From Candidatus Methanoplasma sp. (lineage in GTDB: Archaea > Thermoplasmatota > Thermoplasmata > Methanomassiliicoccales > Methanomethylophilaceae), in assembly GCA_031256955.1 (NCBI GenBank), contig JAIRPP010000010.1, forward strand, positions 1 through 64,000: a DNA stretch of 64,000 nucleotides. The letters are read 5' to 3'. Position 1 is the stretch's first letter; each line of letters opens with the position of its first letter. The notes beneath the pieces were generated by a model that saw only the letters and a list, made by a program, of their open reading frames with translations, was not told where the DNA came from and ran no database searches. Position numbers and translations under genes: made by a program. Shown in pieces: positions 43,632 to 52,362 of this stretch.

Positions 43632-43976
43632 TCATCTCCGGTTGTACGTGTCCTTGAAGTTGTCGAAGACGTTGTCCGTGTAGCTGTTTATGCGGACTGC
43701 GTCCTCCTTGTCCGGGACCACGAAGCCGCTTATGGGGAACTCCGAGTCGCAGTGCGGGCACCTGACGTTGGGGCAGTTCCTGTTGGCCTGCGGGCAGAAC
43801 TTGCATGCGACCGCCCTGGACTGGAACAGGCTGAACTCCTTCCCGCATGCGGGGCACATGAACCTCCTCGCGGCGACCTTGAGGTCCTTCGTTATGTTGG
43901 CGGACTTCTCCTCGGGGGTGAGCCACATGGGCGCCTTCAGGGATATGGGGCGGCTGTATGCGGGGTTCTGTGCCAT
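43632..43976 (-). CDS. Small zinc-ribbon protein
   Basis: A 114-residue protein with zinc-knuckle CxxC pairs: MCPACGKEF, ACKFCPQ, then NCPNVRCPHCDSE. These suggest one or two zinc ribbons at about 40-80. The first 40 residues are polar. The gene begins 3 bases after the GGGP synthase stop, so it is the third gene of a ubiA-GGGPS-Zn ribbon operon. No specific partner can be named; such proteins often bind RNA polymerase, ribosomes or tRNA. Confidence 0.65.
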   Translation of the reverse strand: MAQNPAYSRPISLKAPMWLTPEEKSANITKDLKVAARRFMCPACGKEFSLFQSRAVACKFCPQANRNCPNVRCPHCDSEFPISGFVVPDKEDAVRINSYTDNVFDNFKDTYNRR

Positions 43977-43979
43977 CCG

Positions 43980-44717
43980 TCAGGCCCCCTTGGACGCGTC
44001 GACGACCGATTTGAGCAGGAGGCCGTCGGAGCAGCACTCTATGAACGTCCCCGTGACTATCGCGTCCGCGCCCGCCTTCCTCGCGGCTTCGGCCGCCTCG
44101 GGCGTGCGTATCCCGCCGCCCACTATCAGAGGCACGCCTATGGCCTTTTTGACGGCCGCGATCATCTCGGGAGGCACGGGGGCGTCCGCGCCGCTGCCCG
44201 CCTCGAGATAGACCAGGTCCATGCCGAGCATCTCGGACGCCAGGGCGTATCCGACTGCCTTGTCGGTCTCCCCGCGCTTGACGGGGTCCGCATTTCCGAC
44301 CTCCCCCACCCTCATCCCGGGCTCCACGATTATGTATCCGAGGGATATGGTCTCCACCCCCAGCTTCTTTATGTATGCGGCCGCGCCCGCCTGCGCCCTT
44401 ATGATCCAGAACGGGTCGCGGCTGTTGACCATGCTCATGAAGAATATGGAATCCACCTCGGGGGACAGCTCGCGCGGCCCCCCCGGGAAATGTATCGTCG
44501 GCAGCCCGGAAGCCTCCCTGATGGCGCGAGCGGTGGCTCCGAGGTTCTCGCTGGTGACGCCGGTGGACCCGCCGATCATGATCGCGTCGGTCCCCGCGGC
44601 CTTCATCCTGGCCGCGATGGCGCCGGCGTCCGCGGGGCTCTGCTTGTCGGGGTCCAGGAGGGCCAGGTGGATCGTCCCTCTGCTCATCTTTTCTAGAAGA
44701 TATTCTTTCACGGCCAT
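43980..44717 (-). CDS. Geranylgeranylglyceryl phosphate synthase
   Basis: A 245-residue TIM-barrel enzyme that makes the first ether bond of archaeal lipids. LALLDPDKQSPADAG binds Mg and phosphate, AIMIGGSTGV and IHFPGGPRELSPEVDSIFFMS line the prenyl site, VYLEAGSGADAPVP and IVGGGIRTPEAA bind glycerol-1-phosphate. It overlaps the preceding DGGGP synthase gene by 10 nt, so the first two membrane-lipid steps are made together. Confidence 0.93.
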   Translation of the reverse strand: MAVKEYLLEKMSRGTIHLALLDPDKQSPADAGAIAARMKAAGTDAIMIGGSTGVTSENLGATARAIREASGLPTIHFPGGPRELSPEVDSIFFMSMVNSRDPFWIIRAQAGAAAYIKKLGVETISLGYIIVEPGMRVGEVGNADPVKRGETDKAVGYALASEMLGMDLVYLEAGSGADAPVPPEMIAAVKKAIGVPLIVGGGIRTPEAAEAARKAGADAIVTGTFIECCSDGLLLKSVVDASKGA

Positions 44718-45526
44718 TGGATGACACCTGCCACGAACGCGACCAGAGCCGCCATCATAGCGAGCTTCGCATGCTTCTGGGCCGTCTTCGCTTCACGGAA
44801 AATGATGAAAGCGGCATAAATAAACATTGCGTCCGCGACGATCACGACGCAATAGCCCCATCCGAAGGCCCCCGCGGCGACCGGCCACGCGCTGGCGGCG
44901 ACGCCCGCGAGGAACAGGGCCGCCCCGACCGCGCGCGCCCTGCCCTCGCCGATGGCCATGGGCAGCGTCCTCCTGCCCTCGTCGGACCCCATGTCCTCTA
45001 TGTCCTTGGCGACCTCCCTCCCCGCGTTGGCTAGGGCTGCCATGACCGCGAGCGCGGCGTTGCCGAACATGTCTCCGACGACCGCCCCGCCGAAGAGGAA
45101 CACCATGCCCGTCAGCAGGGCTATCGCGACGTTGCCGACGAAGCCCCTCTGCTTCAGGAAGAGCTCGTAGGAGACCATCATCGCGGCCGCCATGACAGTC
45201 AGCCCGAATACCTCTAGGGAGATCAGCAGGGACGCGAGCGACGCGGCCGCGAGGCCCGCTATCCCCAGCCTGAGGGCGGCCCTCGGGGAGATCTCGCCCA
45301 TCGGGAGGGGCCTGTCCGGATGGCCCGCCTTATCGATCTCGCGATCGATGTAGTCGTTGAGGGAGTTCCCGCCGGCTATGAACGCGACCACCACGGCGCA
45401 CCCGACGGCCACGTCGGCCCAGCGGTCCGCGGCGCCGAGGCCCGCGGCGGCCAGCGCGCCGACGATCACGCCCAGTATGCCTATGACCCCGTTGCCGAGC
45501 CTGAAGAGCCTCAGGTACCTGTTCAC
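44708..45526 (-). CDS. ubiA: Digeranylgeranylglyceryl phosphate synthase (UbiA family)
   Basis: A 272-residue membrane prenyltransferase. The first Asp-rich motif is NSLNDYIDREIDK and the second is KDIEDMGSDEGRRTLP; both bind Mg-diphosphate. Eight or nine helices are expected. It adds the second geranylgeranyl group to the product of the next gene. The start is GTG at 45526, downstream of a TATA-like ATTATAAC. Fusion of the two steps in one transcript supports this role over a quinone prenyltransferase. Confidence 0.9.
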   Translation of the reverse strand: MNRYLRLFRLGNGVIGILGVIVGALAAAGLGAADRWADVAVGCAVVVAFIAGGNSLNDYIDREIDKAGHPDRPLPMGEISPRAALRLGIAGLAAASLASLLISLEVFGLTVMAAAMMVSYELFLKQRGFVGNVAIALLTGMVFLFGGAVVGDMFGNAALAVMAALANAGREVAKDIEDMGSDEGRRTLPMAIGEGRARAVGAALFLAGVAASAWPVAAGAFGWGYCVVIVADAMFIYAAFIIFREAKTAQKHAKLAMMAALVAFVAGVIQWP

Positions 45527-45570
45527 GCACCTCGATCGCGGAGCCGTTATAATTCTTATTCGCCGGCGGG

Positions 45571-46572
45571 TCAGATCTTGGAGAACGCGTGGTAGTGCCG
45601 GGACAGCGATCCGTGGACGCGCTGCTCGTGCACCGAGTCGAGGCGCATCGGCCCAGGATCCATGGCGCGGGGGAATATGATTCCCGCCCTGCCCCCGGGG
45701 GCCAGGGCGTCGGATATGGCGCGCATGGCGCGGAGGTATATCGACGAGACGTCCTCGCCTCCCGTCTTCGTGGACCTCCCATAGGGGGGATCGGTGGCCA
45801 CGGCGTCCACCGGCCCGAACCTCTCGGGTATGTCGCCTATGTCCACGGCGTCGAAGTCCGCGAGGCGCAGCCCGTAGAAGTCCATGTTCTCCCTGCAGCC
45901 TATGACCATCTCCTCGTCGAAATCCGACGCGATGGCCCGCATCCCCATCTCGGCCGCCTCGATGGCCACGCCCCCGGTGCCGCAGAACGGGTCCAGGACG
46001 GTCCCGCCGCGCCTGACCCCGGTGAGGTTGATCAGCGCCCTGGCGTACTTCGGGTGCAGCGATATGGGCGAGAAGAACGGGCGCTCCCCGACCTTCCTCT
46101 TCTCCAGCAGGTTCTTCTCGACCGCCCTCTCCTCCAGATAAAGGTACACCCTGTCGCTCATGAGCATCCTGACCGTCGCCTCCGGGTCCCGGAGGTCCAC
46201 GTCGCCGCCTTTGGATAGGATTGCGCCCGCGTCCCGGATGAGCTTCTGGGAGTCGACGTCCTTCATCATGCCGCCGAACCTCTTGGCCCTTATGGCGAAG
46301 GTGCAGCCGGAGACGGCGGACGCATCGATGCGCGGCTCCTCCCCGGGGCCGTAGGACCCTATGAGCCTGCCTATCGCGTGGGTCAGCCCTATCCTGGACG
46401 CGATCCCGCCTAGGGCCTCTGGGGGGAACCGGGCTATGGCGTACCCGGGGCCGGAAGAGGAGATCCCGCGCCCCCCCGCCTCCGCCGCGACGCAGCCCGC
46501 GGCCTCCGCCAGAGGCAGGCTCCCGGATTCGCCCAGGAGCTCGAAGAAGAAGGCGGGGGCCTCCGTCTCCAC
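45571..46572 (-). CDS. tRNA (guanine-10-N2) methyltransferase (Trm-G10)
   Basis: A 333-residue enzyme with an N-terminal THUMP region (about 1-150) and a Rossmann methyltransferase. LDPFCGTGGVAIEAAEMG is the SAM loop and ATDPPYGRSTKTGG the catalytic DPPY. It methylates G10 of tRNA. GTG at 46572 is the start, 4 bases after the radA stop, so it is co-transcribed with radA. Length and domain order fit the family. Confidence 0.9.
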   Translation of the reverse strand: METEAPAFFFELLGESGSLPLAEAAGCVAAEAGGRGISSSGPGYAIARFPPEALGGIASRIGLTHAIGRLIGSYGPGEEPRIDASAVSGCTFAIRAKRFGGMMKDVDSQKLIRDAGAILSKGGDVDLRDPEATVRMLMSDRVYLYLEERAVEKNLLEKRKVGERPFFSPISLHPKYARALINLTGVRRGGTVLDPFCGTGGVAIEAAEMGMRAIASDFDEEMVIGCRENMDFYGLRLADFDAVDIGDIPERFGPVDAVATDPPYGRSTKTGGEDVSSIYLRAMRAISDALAPGGRAGIIFPRAMDPGPMRLDSVHEQRVHGSLSRHYHAFSKI

Positions 46573-46576
46573 GGTA

Positions 46577-47518
46577 TCAGTCCTTTATCCCGTCTTCCGT
46601 GACGGAGAACACGGCCTCTCCCTCGGGAAGGCTGGGGGAGTCTATCAGGCGGGCTATCCTCTTGCCCGCCTTTCCCTTCCTCAGATATATGCGGAAGGTG
46701 GCGGTGTGGCCCACGACGTGGCCCCCTATGGGCCTCGTCGGGTCCCCGAAGAACGCGTCGGGCTTGGCGGCCACCTGGTTCGTGACCGCGATGACCGCGT
46801 TGTTCAGCGTGGCGAAGTTCAGGAGATCGTGCATGTGCCTGTTGAGGATCTGCTGCCTCTCCGCCAGGGCGCCCCTGCCCAGGTACTCCGCCCTGAAATG
46901 GGATGTGAGGGAATCCACTATCATCAGCCTTATCTTGCGGTCCTTGGCGAGCTCTATCGCCTTGTCCACGAGGAGGATCTGGTGCTGCGAGTTGAACGCG
47001 CGGGCCACGTGTATGCGCTTGAGGGTCTCCTCCGGGTCCACCCCCAGGTAGTTCGCCATCTGTATGACCCTCTCAGGCCTGAACGTGTTCTCGCTGTCCA
47101 GCATGATCACGTCGGAATCCAGGCCGCCCTTGTCCTCCGGGAGCGTGGCGTTCACGGCCAGCTGGAAGCACACCTGGGTCTTGCAGCTCCCGAACTCCCC
47201 GAAGAACTCGGTTATCGCCTGGCTCTCCAGGCCCCCTCCGAGGAGGTCGTCGAACGCCTTCGACCCCGTGGAGAGCTTGGACACGGACTTGCGGCGCTCC
47301 AGTATGGCGTCCCCGGTCTCGAAGCCGCCGATGTCCGCGCATAGCTTGGCCCCCTCGATTATGTCCATCGCCTTCTTCTCTCCGATCTCGCACGTCTCGG
47401 AGAGGTCCTTGGGGGATGCGACGGCGATCGTCATCAGCTCGGTGTATCCGGCCTCGCGCAGCTTCTCCGCTATCGCCGGCCCCACGCCGGGTATGTCTTC
47501 CAGGGTCTTGGTGGCCAT
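46577..47518 (-). CDS. radA: DNA repair and recombination protein RadA
   Basis: A 313-residue recombinase. The N-terminal helix-hairpin-helix domain ([18 protein letters not shown]) is followed by the RecA core with [19 protein letters not shown], Walker [10 protein letters not shown], and loops L1/L2 around [20 protein letters not shown]. Walker A reads GEFGSCKT (107-114): Cys112 sits where nearly all RecA-like ATPases have Gly. ATG at 47518 is chosen because GATGAGG precedes it and the TATA-like GTTAAATAC (about 47556-47565) fits; a GTG at 47542 lies before the predicted transcript start. Confidence 0.93.
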   Translation of the reverse strand: MATKTLEDIPGVGPAIAEKLREAGYTELMTIAVASPKDLSETCEIGEKKAMDIIEGAKLCADIGGFETGDAILERRKSVSKLSTGSKAFDDLLGGGLESQAITEFFGEFGSCKTQVCFQLAVNATLPEDKGGLDSDVIMLDSENTFRPERVIQMANYLGVDPEETLKRIHVARAFNSQHQILLVDKAIELAKDRKIRLMIVDSLTSHFRAEYLGRGALAERQQILNRHMHDLLNFATLNNAVIAVTNQVAAKPDAFFGDPTRPIGGHVVGHTATFRIYLRKGKAGKRIARLIDSPSLPEGEAVFSVTEDGIKD

Positions 47519-47659
47519 GATTTTTTCCTCATCCGAGGTCACGCCGCTTTGCGTATTTAACTATGAGAGGGGAGGGGTCTCCGAATCGCCCGAAAGTGGC
47601 GCCCCGATGCCCCCGCCTTCGTCGGAGGCTTCGGGCGTTTAAACGTTTTCCATAATTTG

Positions 47660-47678
47660 ATATGGGATTTTCCCATAT
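47660..47678. promoter_or_regulatory. Palindrome next to the TATA box of an ATPase gene
   Basis: ATATGGGA-TTT-TCCCATAT, 8-bp arms, ends where the TATA element TTTATATAT begins (47679-47687). The start codon at 47709 is about 25 bases later, so the mRNA is leaderless. A dimer bound to this site would block TBP/TFB access. Confidence 0.6.
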
Positions 47679-47708
47679 TTTATATATCGAGTAGGCGTTC
47701 GGAGACTC

Positions 47709-48977
47709 ATGGGGAAGGAATACCTGAGGCGCGTCGCAGACGGCATGGTGAAGGAATGCCTGGAGATGGCAGGCGCGGTCCTCATAGAGGGCCCGAAATG
47801 GTGTGGCAAGACGAGGACAGCGGAGGAATTCGCCAAGAGCGCCCTGTATATAACGAGCGAGAGCCGGATCAAGTCTCTAAAGAAGGCGGCGGAGTCGGGG
47901 GCGCGCGGCTTCCTGAACGGAGACGCGCCCAGGCTGATAGACGAATGGCAGGAGGTGCCGGAGATCTGGGACGCCGTGAGATTCGAGGTGGACCACCGCG
48001 GAGAGAGGGGGCAGTTCATACTCACGGGATCTTCCGTCCCCCAGAAGGATTCCACCAGGCACTCCGGGGCGGGGAGGGTGGCCAGGGTGGCAATGAGGCC
48101 AATGAGCCTCTTCGAATCGGGGGAATCCAACGGCGCGATATCTCTTAAGGGGCTGTTCGAGGGGAATGTGGCGGGCGATGGGGGCTCGTCGAGCCTCTCC
48201 CTGGAGGGCCTGGCCCGCGCCATCGCGCGGGGAGGGTGGCCGGAGAGCCTGGAGGACCCGGCCGACAAGGATCCGAAAGCCGCGTCATGGTACCTCGACG
48301 CGGTCATAGGCTCCGACCTGTCCCGCGTGGACGGCGTGAACAGGAAGCCGGGCACCTCCAGGAGGATAATAGAATCGATAGCCCGGAACCTCTCCACGGG
48401 CGCGAGCATGGAGGCCATAAGGACGGACGCGAACGGCACGGACGGGAAGATGACGGGCGTGACCCTGAAGAGCTACATCGATGCGATGGAGGCCGTGTTC
48501 CTATTAGAGAACCTGCCCGCGTGGAACCCCCACCTCCGCTCGAGGACGAAGCTGGCCTCGTCGGGCAAATGGCATTTCGCCGACCCTTCGATAGCCCTAG
48601 CCGCGCTCGGCGGGACGAAGGACGCGCTGCTGGGAGACATGAGGGCGTTCGGTTTCTTCTTCGAATCGCTGTGCGTCAGGGACCTGAGGGTCTACGCCCA
48701 GCCTTTAGGGGGCAGGGTAGGGCACCTGCGCAACAAGAATGGGTTCGAGGTGGATCTGATCGTGGAGCTACCCGACGGGAGATGGGGGGCGGCGGAGGTG
48801 AAGCTGGGAGCGTCTGAAGAGGATAGGGCTGCGGAGAACCTGTTGAAGCTGAGGGACATGATCGACGACGGGCGCATGAGGCAGCCCTCTTTCCTGATGA
48901 TCCTAACCGCGGGCGCATACGGATACAGGAGGCGGGACGGAGTCTTGGTGGTGCCCATAGGGTGCCTGAGGGACTGA
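47709..48977 (+). CDS. AAA+ ATPase, DUF4143 type, second subfamily
   Basis: A 422-residue ATPase. Walker A is EGPKWCGKTRTAEEFA (about 29-40), Walker B DAPRLIDEWQEVP and sensor FILTGSSVP. The C-terminal domain shows GHLRNKNGFEVDLIVEL and GAAEVKLGASEED, the D-x-E-x-K core of PD-(D/E)XK nuclease folds. It differs from the GVRQCGKT paralogues at 17806 and 52363 but fits the subfamily suggested by the remnant at 21116. Its cellular role is unknown. It stands alone behind its own palindromic promoter. Confidence 0.82.
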   Translation: MGKEYLRRVADGMVKECLEMAGAVLIEGPKWCGKTRTAEEFAKSALYITSESRIKSLKKAAESGARGFLNGDAPRLIDEWQEVPEIWDAVRFEVDHRGERGQFILTGSSVPQKDSTRHSGAGRVARVAMRPMSLFESGESNGAISLKGLFEGNVAGDGGSSSLSLEGLARAIARGGWPESLEDPADKDPKAASWYLDAVIGSDLSRVDGVNRKPGTSRRIIESIARNLSTGASMEAIRTDANGTDGKMTGVTLKSYIDAMEAVFLLENLPAWNPHLRSRTKLASSGKWHFADPSIALAALGGTKDALLGDMRAFGFFFESLCVRDLRVYAQPLGGRVGHLRNKNGFEVDLIVELPDGRWGAAEVKLGASEEDRAAENLLKLRDMIDDGRMRQPSFLMILTAGAYGYRRRDGVLVVPIGCLRD

Positions 48978-49065
48978 CCGCTCGCCGATTGCGCTCTTTC
49001 GCATCCTCAGTCCGTGCCACCAGTAGTCTGGGTCATTCATCCCCAAGACTCAGCACATCAAAAAC

Positions 49066-49102
49066 AGTAATTTTTTTACCAACAATAATAGTAATTTTTT
49101 AC
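49066..49102. repeat. Two GTAA-T-TTAC palindromic repeats
   Basis: AGTAATTTTTTTAC (from 49066) and AGTAATTTTTTAC (from 49090) recur at 24-bp spacing in an AT-rich gap (48978-49239). Each is a near-palindrome, GTAA/TTAC. They lie about 140 bp before the next gene, too far to be its core promoter, whose TATA is near 49209-49215. They may be the operator of a gene that has been lost. Confidence 0.45.
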
Positions 49103-49239
49103 TATTTTTGTAAATTGATCGCATCGCGCAGAGAGGGCGGGCATGGGGCCCGGGGAGAGGCGGGGCGGGTTCCCGATCGGCGGGGCCCGCGTCCGCGCGT
49201 GGTTGTAAGCTTTATATCCGCGTTAGATATAATGCGGAC

Positions 49240-49602
49240 ATGGCCAAGAAGAAGAGGCAGGTTAAAGAAGAGCCTCCTGAGGAGTACGAGTTCAAGCCCA
49301 GCGAGTTCGACGAGCGCGAATTCATGCTCAAGGACCTCTACGGGACCAAGGTGCTCCTCGTGGTCACGGCCATGGCCATAGCGGTGGGCGCGATCGCCGC
49401 CGCCATCTACAACATGAGCAGCGGCATATGGTACGCCGGCATGATGATCTCTTTCGCCACCGTGATACTCATGAAGCCCGTGTTCCTGAAGCTCGGCTTC
49501 AGGGTGGACCTCCTGGACACGAAGACCATGCTCGGGAACTATCTCCTGTTCCTCATGCTCGCCCTGGGGATCTGCATAGTCGGGATCAACGCCCCGTTCT
49601 GA
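49240..49602 (+). CDS. Small membrane protein, three helices
   Basis: A 120-residue protein, unrecognised. A charged N-terminal stretch of about 35 residues (KKKRQVKEEPPEEYEFKPSE) lies in the cytosol. Three hydrophobic helices follow at about 36-59, 62-84 and 95-117. The ATG lies about 25-30 bases after a CTTTATAT TATA element, so it should be leaderless. It is convergent with the CCA-adding enzyme gene, 2 bases apart. Codon use matches the core genome, so it is probably a native gene. Confidence 0.65.
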   Translation: MAKKKRQVKEEPPEEYEFKPSEFDEREFMLKDLYGTKVLLVVTAMAIAVGAIAAAIYNMSSGIWYAGMMISFATVILMKPVFLKLGFRVDLLDTKTMLGNYLLFLMLALGICIVGINAPF

Positions 49603-49604
49603 CC

Positions 49605-50927
49605 TCACGCCTCCCAGCTGTGCCTGGGATCCAAGAGCTCCGTCAGGAGCAGGGGGTCGGTGTCCCTCAGGGATTCGGAGTGGTCGCGGACCTTCATGGT
49701 TTCCGGGTCTATCTCCCTCCCTATGCCCGCGATCGCCGCCTCGTCCTCCAGCATCTCCCTCGCGGTGAAGTACATCCTCTCCGCGATCACGTTCCAGCAC
49801 CCGTCCTCAACGAACGGGGCGCCGTACTCGTTCCCCCTCCATTTGGCCAGGAACGAGTCCGCGGCCTTGACCCACACCGGCGGGCCCGTGTGCCTGTGCG
49901 TCTTGGACAGCACGTCCCTCTCCAGCTCGAAGGCGATCTCCATGGTCTCGTCGCGCATCGCGTGCACCGCCCTGAGGACATTGTAGTCGAACTCGTTGAG
50001 CTTGCGGGCGAGGGCGTAGCGGGTCTTCCAGAGCTGGGAGTAGAGGTTGTCCTCGATGGACGCGGGGCGCCTGAAGACCACGGTGATGAGCCTCGACCCG
50101 TGCCTCTCGGCGATGCTCTCCAGCTCCTCCGCGCCCATGGGCTCCCTGTCCTCGGGGAAGAAGAACCTCTTCGACGGCGAAGAGAGATAGGCGCGGGCGG
50201 CCACCATGAACAGCGCCAGCGTGTCCATGTGGACTGCGGAGGCGACGTTCCTCTTCTGATCCACCGGGTCGTAGAGCACCATCGCCCCGATCATGGGCGG
50301 GCCCTTCTTCTCCAGAGATATGGATACGCCCTCCTTCCAGCCGGCGGAGGCCTCCAGGACCTTCCTGAAGCCGCCGTAGTGCATCACCAGCAGCTCGCAC
50401 ATGTACCCCGAGAAGCCCCTGGTGTTGGGCTCCGCCCCGTACGCCCCTATGCCCTTCATGAACTTCTTCAGCAGGCGCACGTCGTCCCTGAGGGCGGGAT
50501 CCATGCGGGACAGCACGTACTCCGTGTGGAACGGGGTGCGGTCAACCGCCGTCCTGAGCCTGTCGGCGGACGGCACGGCGTAGCACGGCACCAGGTCCAC
50601 GTCCAGCCCGCGGAACCTGCCGCGGGTGTAGGGGTGCTCGGCGAACATCCTGACCCCTCCCAGGAGCTCGTCCCCCATCCTGAGGCCCTCCCGCTCCATC
50701 TCGTCGCGCGGGATGCTCTCCGGGAACAGCACGAACAGGTCCAGGTCGGGGTCGGACAGGTAGGTGCCCTTCGCGAAGGACCCCACGTACCTGGCCTCCG
50801 CGCCCAGGCCCCTCTCGGATATGTATCCGCGAGCCAGGCGCAGGAACTCGGAGGCGGCCTCGCTTATGGATTCTATCTCGCTCTCGGACGGCCTGACGGC
50901 GTCCAACACGTCGGACTCCACGCTCAC
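49605..50927 (-). CDS. cca: CCA tRNA nucleotidyltransferase, archaeal class I
   Basis: A 440-residue enzyme that adds CCA to tRNA 3' ends. The catalytic core is VGSFAKGTYLSDPDLDLFVLF with the DxD pair, then DVDLVPCYAV with the third carboxylate. The middle and tail domains (SGYMCELLVMHYGG, HRHTGPPVWVK) match class I archaeal enzymes. Three of the four tRNA genes in this window lack an encoded CCA and so depend on it. The length is normal. Confidence 0.93.
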   Translation of the reverse strand: MSVESDVLDAVRPSESEIESISEAASEFLRLARGYISERGLGAEARYVGSFAKGTYLSDPDLDLFVLFPESIPRDEMEREGLRMGDELLGGVRMFAEHPYTRGRFRGLDVDLVPCYAVPSADRLRTAVDRTPFHTEYVLSRMDPALRDDVRLLKKFMKGIGAYGAEPNTRGFSGYMCELLVMHYGGFRKVLEASAGWKEGVSISLEKKGPPMIGAMVLYDPVDQKRNVASAVHMDTLALFMVAARAYLSSPSKRFFFPEDREPMGAEELESIAERHGSRLITVVFRRPASIEDNLYSQLWKTRYALARKLNEFDYNVLRAVHAMRDETMEIAFELERDVLSKTHRHTGPPVWVKAADSFLAKWRGNEYGAPFVEDGCWNVIAERMYFTAREMLEDEAAIAGIGREIDPETMKVRDHSESLRDTDPLLLTELLDPRHSWEA

Positions 50928-51028
50928 GGGAGAGCATCCCCGTCCGGGATTTAAGGATTATCCGACCGCGGCGGGAGCTTTGAAACACCGACGATCATTA
51001 AATATTACACGCGCTCATTAAAGGAAAG

Positions 51029-52204
51029 ATGAGCGGGGAAGCGAAAATCCGTCGCCTCCACAAAAGAAAGATCGACGGGAAGAGGATATCGAGATGGCTC
51101 TATGCCACCTATGTCTTGTGCACCGCGCTCTCGCTCACCATACTCGTAACCATGGGGTATCTCGGCAACTACGTGGAGATGCTGTCCGTCGCGCCCGCCC
51201 TTTTCCTGCTGGTGATCGCGCTCATATGCGACAGGGAGTTCGTGCACATACAGCCGCTGCAGATCTACCTGTGCATGGCGATGATCGTGTACATCGTGTG
51301 CGAACAGGCGTTCAGGAGCGACAACGCCGTCATCTACGCCCTCGACGCGGCCGCGGGCGTGATAATCGGGCTGTCCGGCCTCATCATCGCGTATGTGGCC
51401 CTGAACTCCAAGCCCGGCAGGCACAACAGCCGCCCCGTGTTCTCCCTGTTCCTCTCGTTCATGTGCTCCATGGCCCTGTTCTCGATCCTGATCGCCATAC
51501 AGTACATCGTGATCGCGGCGGGGGCCTCCATGGAGGGGTACGCCGCGTCGCAGTACTTCCCCACCTATGACGAGACGCTCCGCGCCCTGTGCATATCCGG
51601 CGCGTCCTCCCTCGCGCTCTGCGTCCTGTTCTACCTGTACTCGGACAAGTCGTGGTTCAGGTTCATCGTCATGGAGTACAGCAACAACAACCTCTGGGTG
51701 GACGGGCCGGAGGAGAGCAACATCAACCTCATCTCCAGGGCGCTGAGGATGGGGGAGAGCGAGACGGTGGAGTTCAAGTCCACCCTCAGGATGAACCTGG
51801 AGACCGGGGAGCAGGACCAGCGCATGGAGAAGGCGGCCCTGAAGACCATAGTCGGGTTCATGAACGGGGACGGGGGCACCCTGCTGATCGGGGTGAACGA
51901 CGACGGCGAGATAATGGGGGTCGACAGGGACGGGTTCGACAGCAGCGACGACATGTGCCTGTACCTCACCGATCTCATAACCAAGAACATAGGGCACGAG
52001 TTCGTCTCGCTCATATCGCTGGCGGTGACGGACATCGAGGGGAGGGACGTCATGCACGTGACGTGCGGGATGGGGGACCACCCGGTCTTCCTGAGAGAGG
52101 GGAGGGAGAGGAACTTCTACGCGCGCTTCGGCCCGTCCACCGTGGGGCTCAACGGCCAGGACCTCCTGGGATACGTCACCAACAGGTTCGGCAGGAAGTG
52201 GTGA
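51029..52204 (+). CDS. Membrane protein with C-terminal AlbA_2 domain
   Basis: A 391-residue protein. The first 215 residues contain about six hydrophobic helices with little other signature. The C-terminal 160 residues are an AlbA_2 (Schlafen-type) domain: GESETVEFKSTLRMNLETGE, IVGFMNGDGGTLLIGVNDDG and NFYARFGPSTVGLNG. The AlbA_2 of the regulator at 19466 is soluble; here the same domain is tethered to the membrane. A membrane-linked nucleic-acid or nucleotide sensor is one reading. It is preceded by TATA-like TTAAATATTA. Function unknown. Confidence 0.75.
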   Translation: MSGEAKIRRLHKRKIDGKRISRWLYATYVLCTALSLTILVTMGYLGNYVEMLSVAPALFLLVIALICDREFVHIQPLQIYLCMAMIVYIVCEQAFRSDNAVIYALDAAAGVIIGLSGLIIAYVALNSKPGRHNSRPVFSLFLSFMCSMALFSILIAIQYIVIAAGASMEGYAASQYFPTYDETLRALCISGASSLALCVLFYLYSDKSWFRFIVMEYSNNNLWVDGPEESNINLISRALRMGESETVEFKSTLRMNLETGEQDQRMEKAALKTIVGFMNGDGGTLLIGVNDDGEIMGVDRDGFDSSDDMCLYLTDLITKNIGHEFVSLISLAVTDIEGRDVMHVTCGMGDHPVFLREGRERNFYARFGPSTVGLNGQDLLGYVTNRFGRKW

Positions 52205-52280
52205 GGGCGCGATACCGTCGCGAGCCTCCCTCTGGTTTTTCTAATCGCGGTCTAGGACAGGTGCTTAGATTTGAAAATTA

Positions 52281-52332
52281 AAAAACGTGATTTCATCCAC
52301 ATAATTTATCAAAAAAACGTGAATATAATCAC
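52281..52332. repeat. Two GTG-8-CAC operator-like repeats, 32 bp apart
   Basis: AAAAACGTGATTTCATCCAC (from 52281) and AAAAACGTGAATATAATCAC (ending 52332) share the A-tract, the ACGTGA core and a GTG-N8-CAC symmetry. Their GTG triplets start 32 bp apart. The second copy runs straight into the TATA element (52333-52343) of the ATPase gene that starts at 52363. The design parallels the 33-bp repeats before the paralogue at 17806-19131, but the sequence is different. Confidence 0.65.
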
Positions 52333-52362
52333 ATTTATATAACTACAGGCAGATGCCGACTC

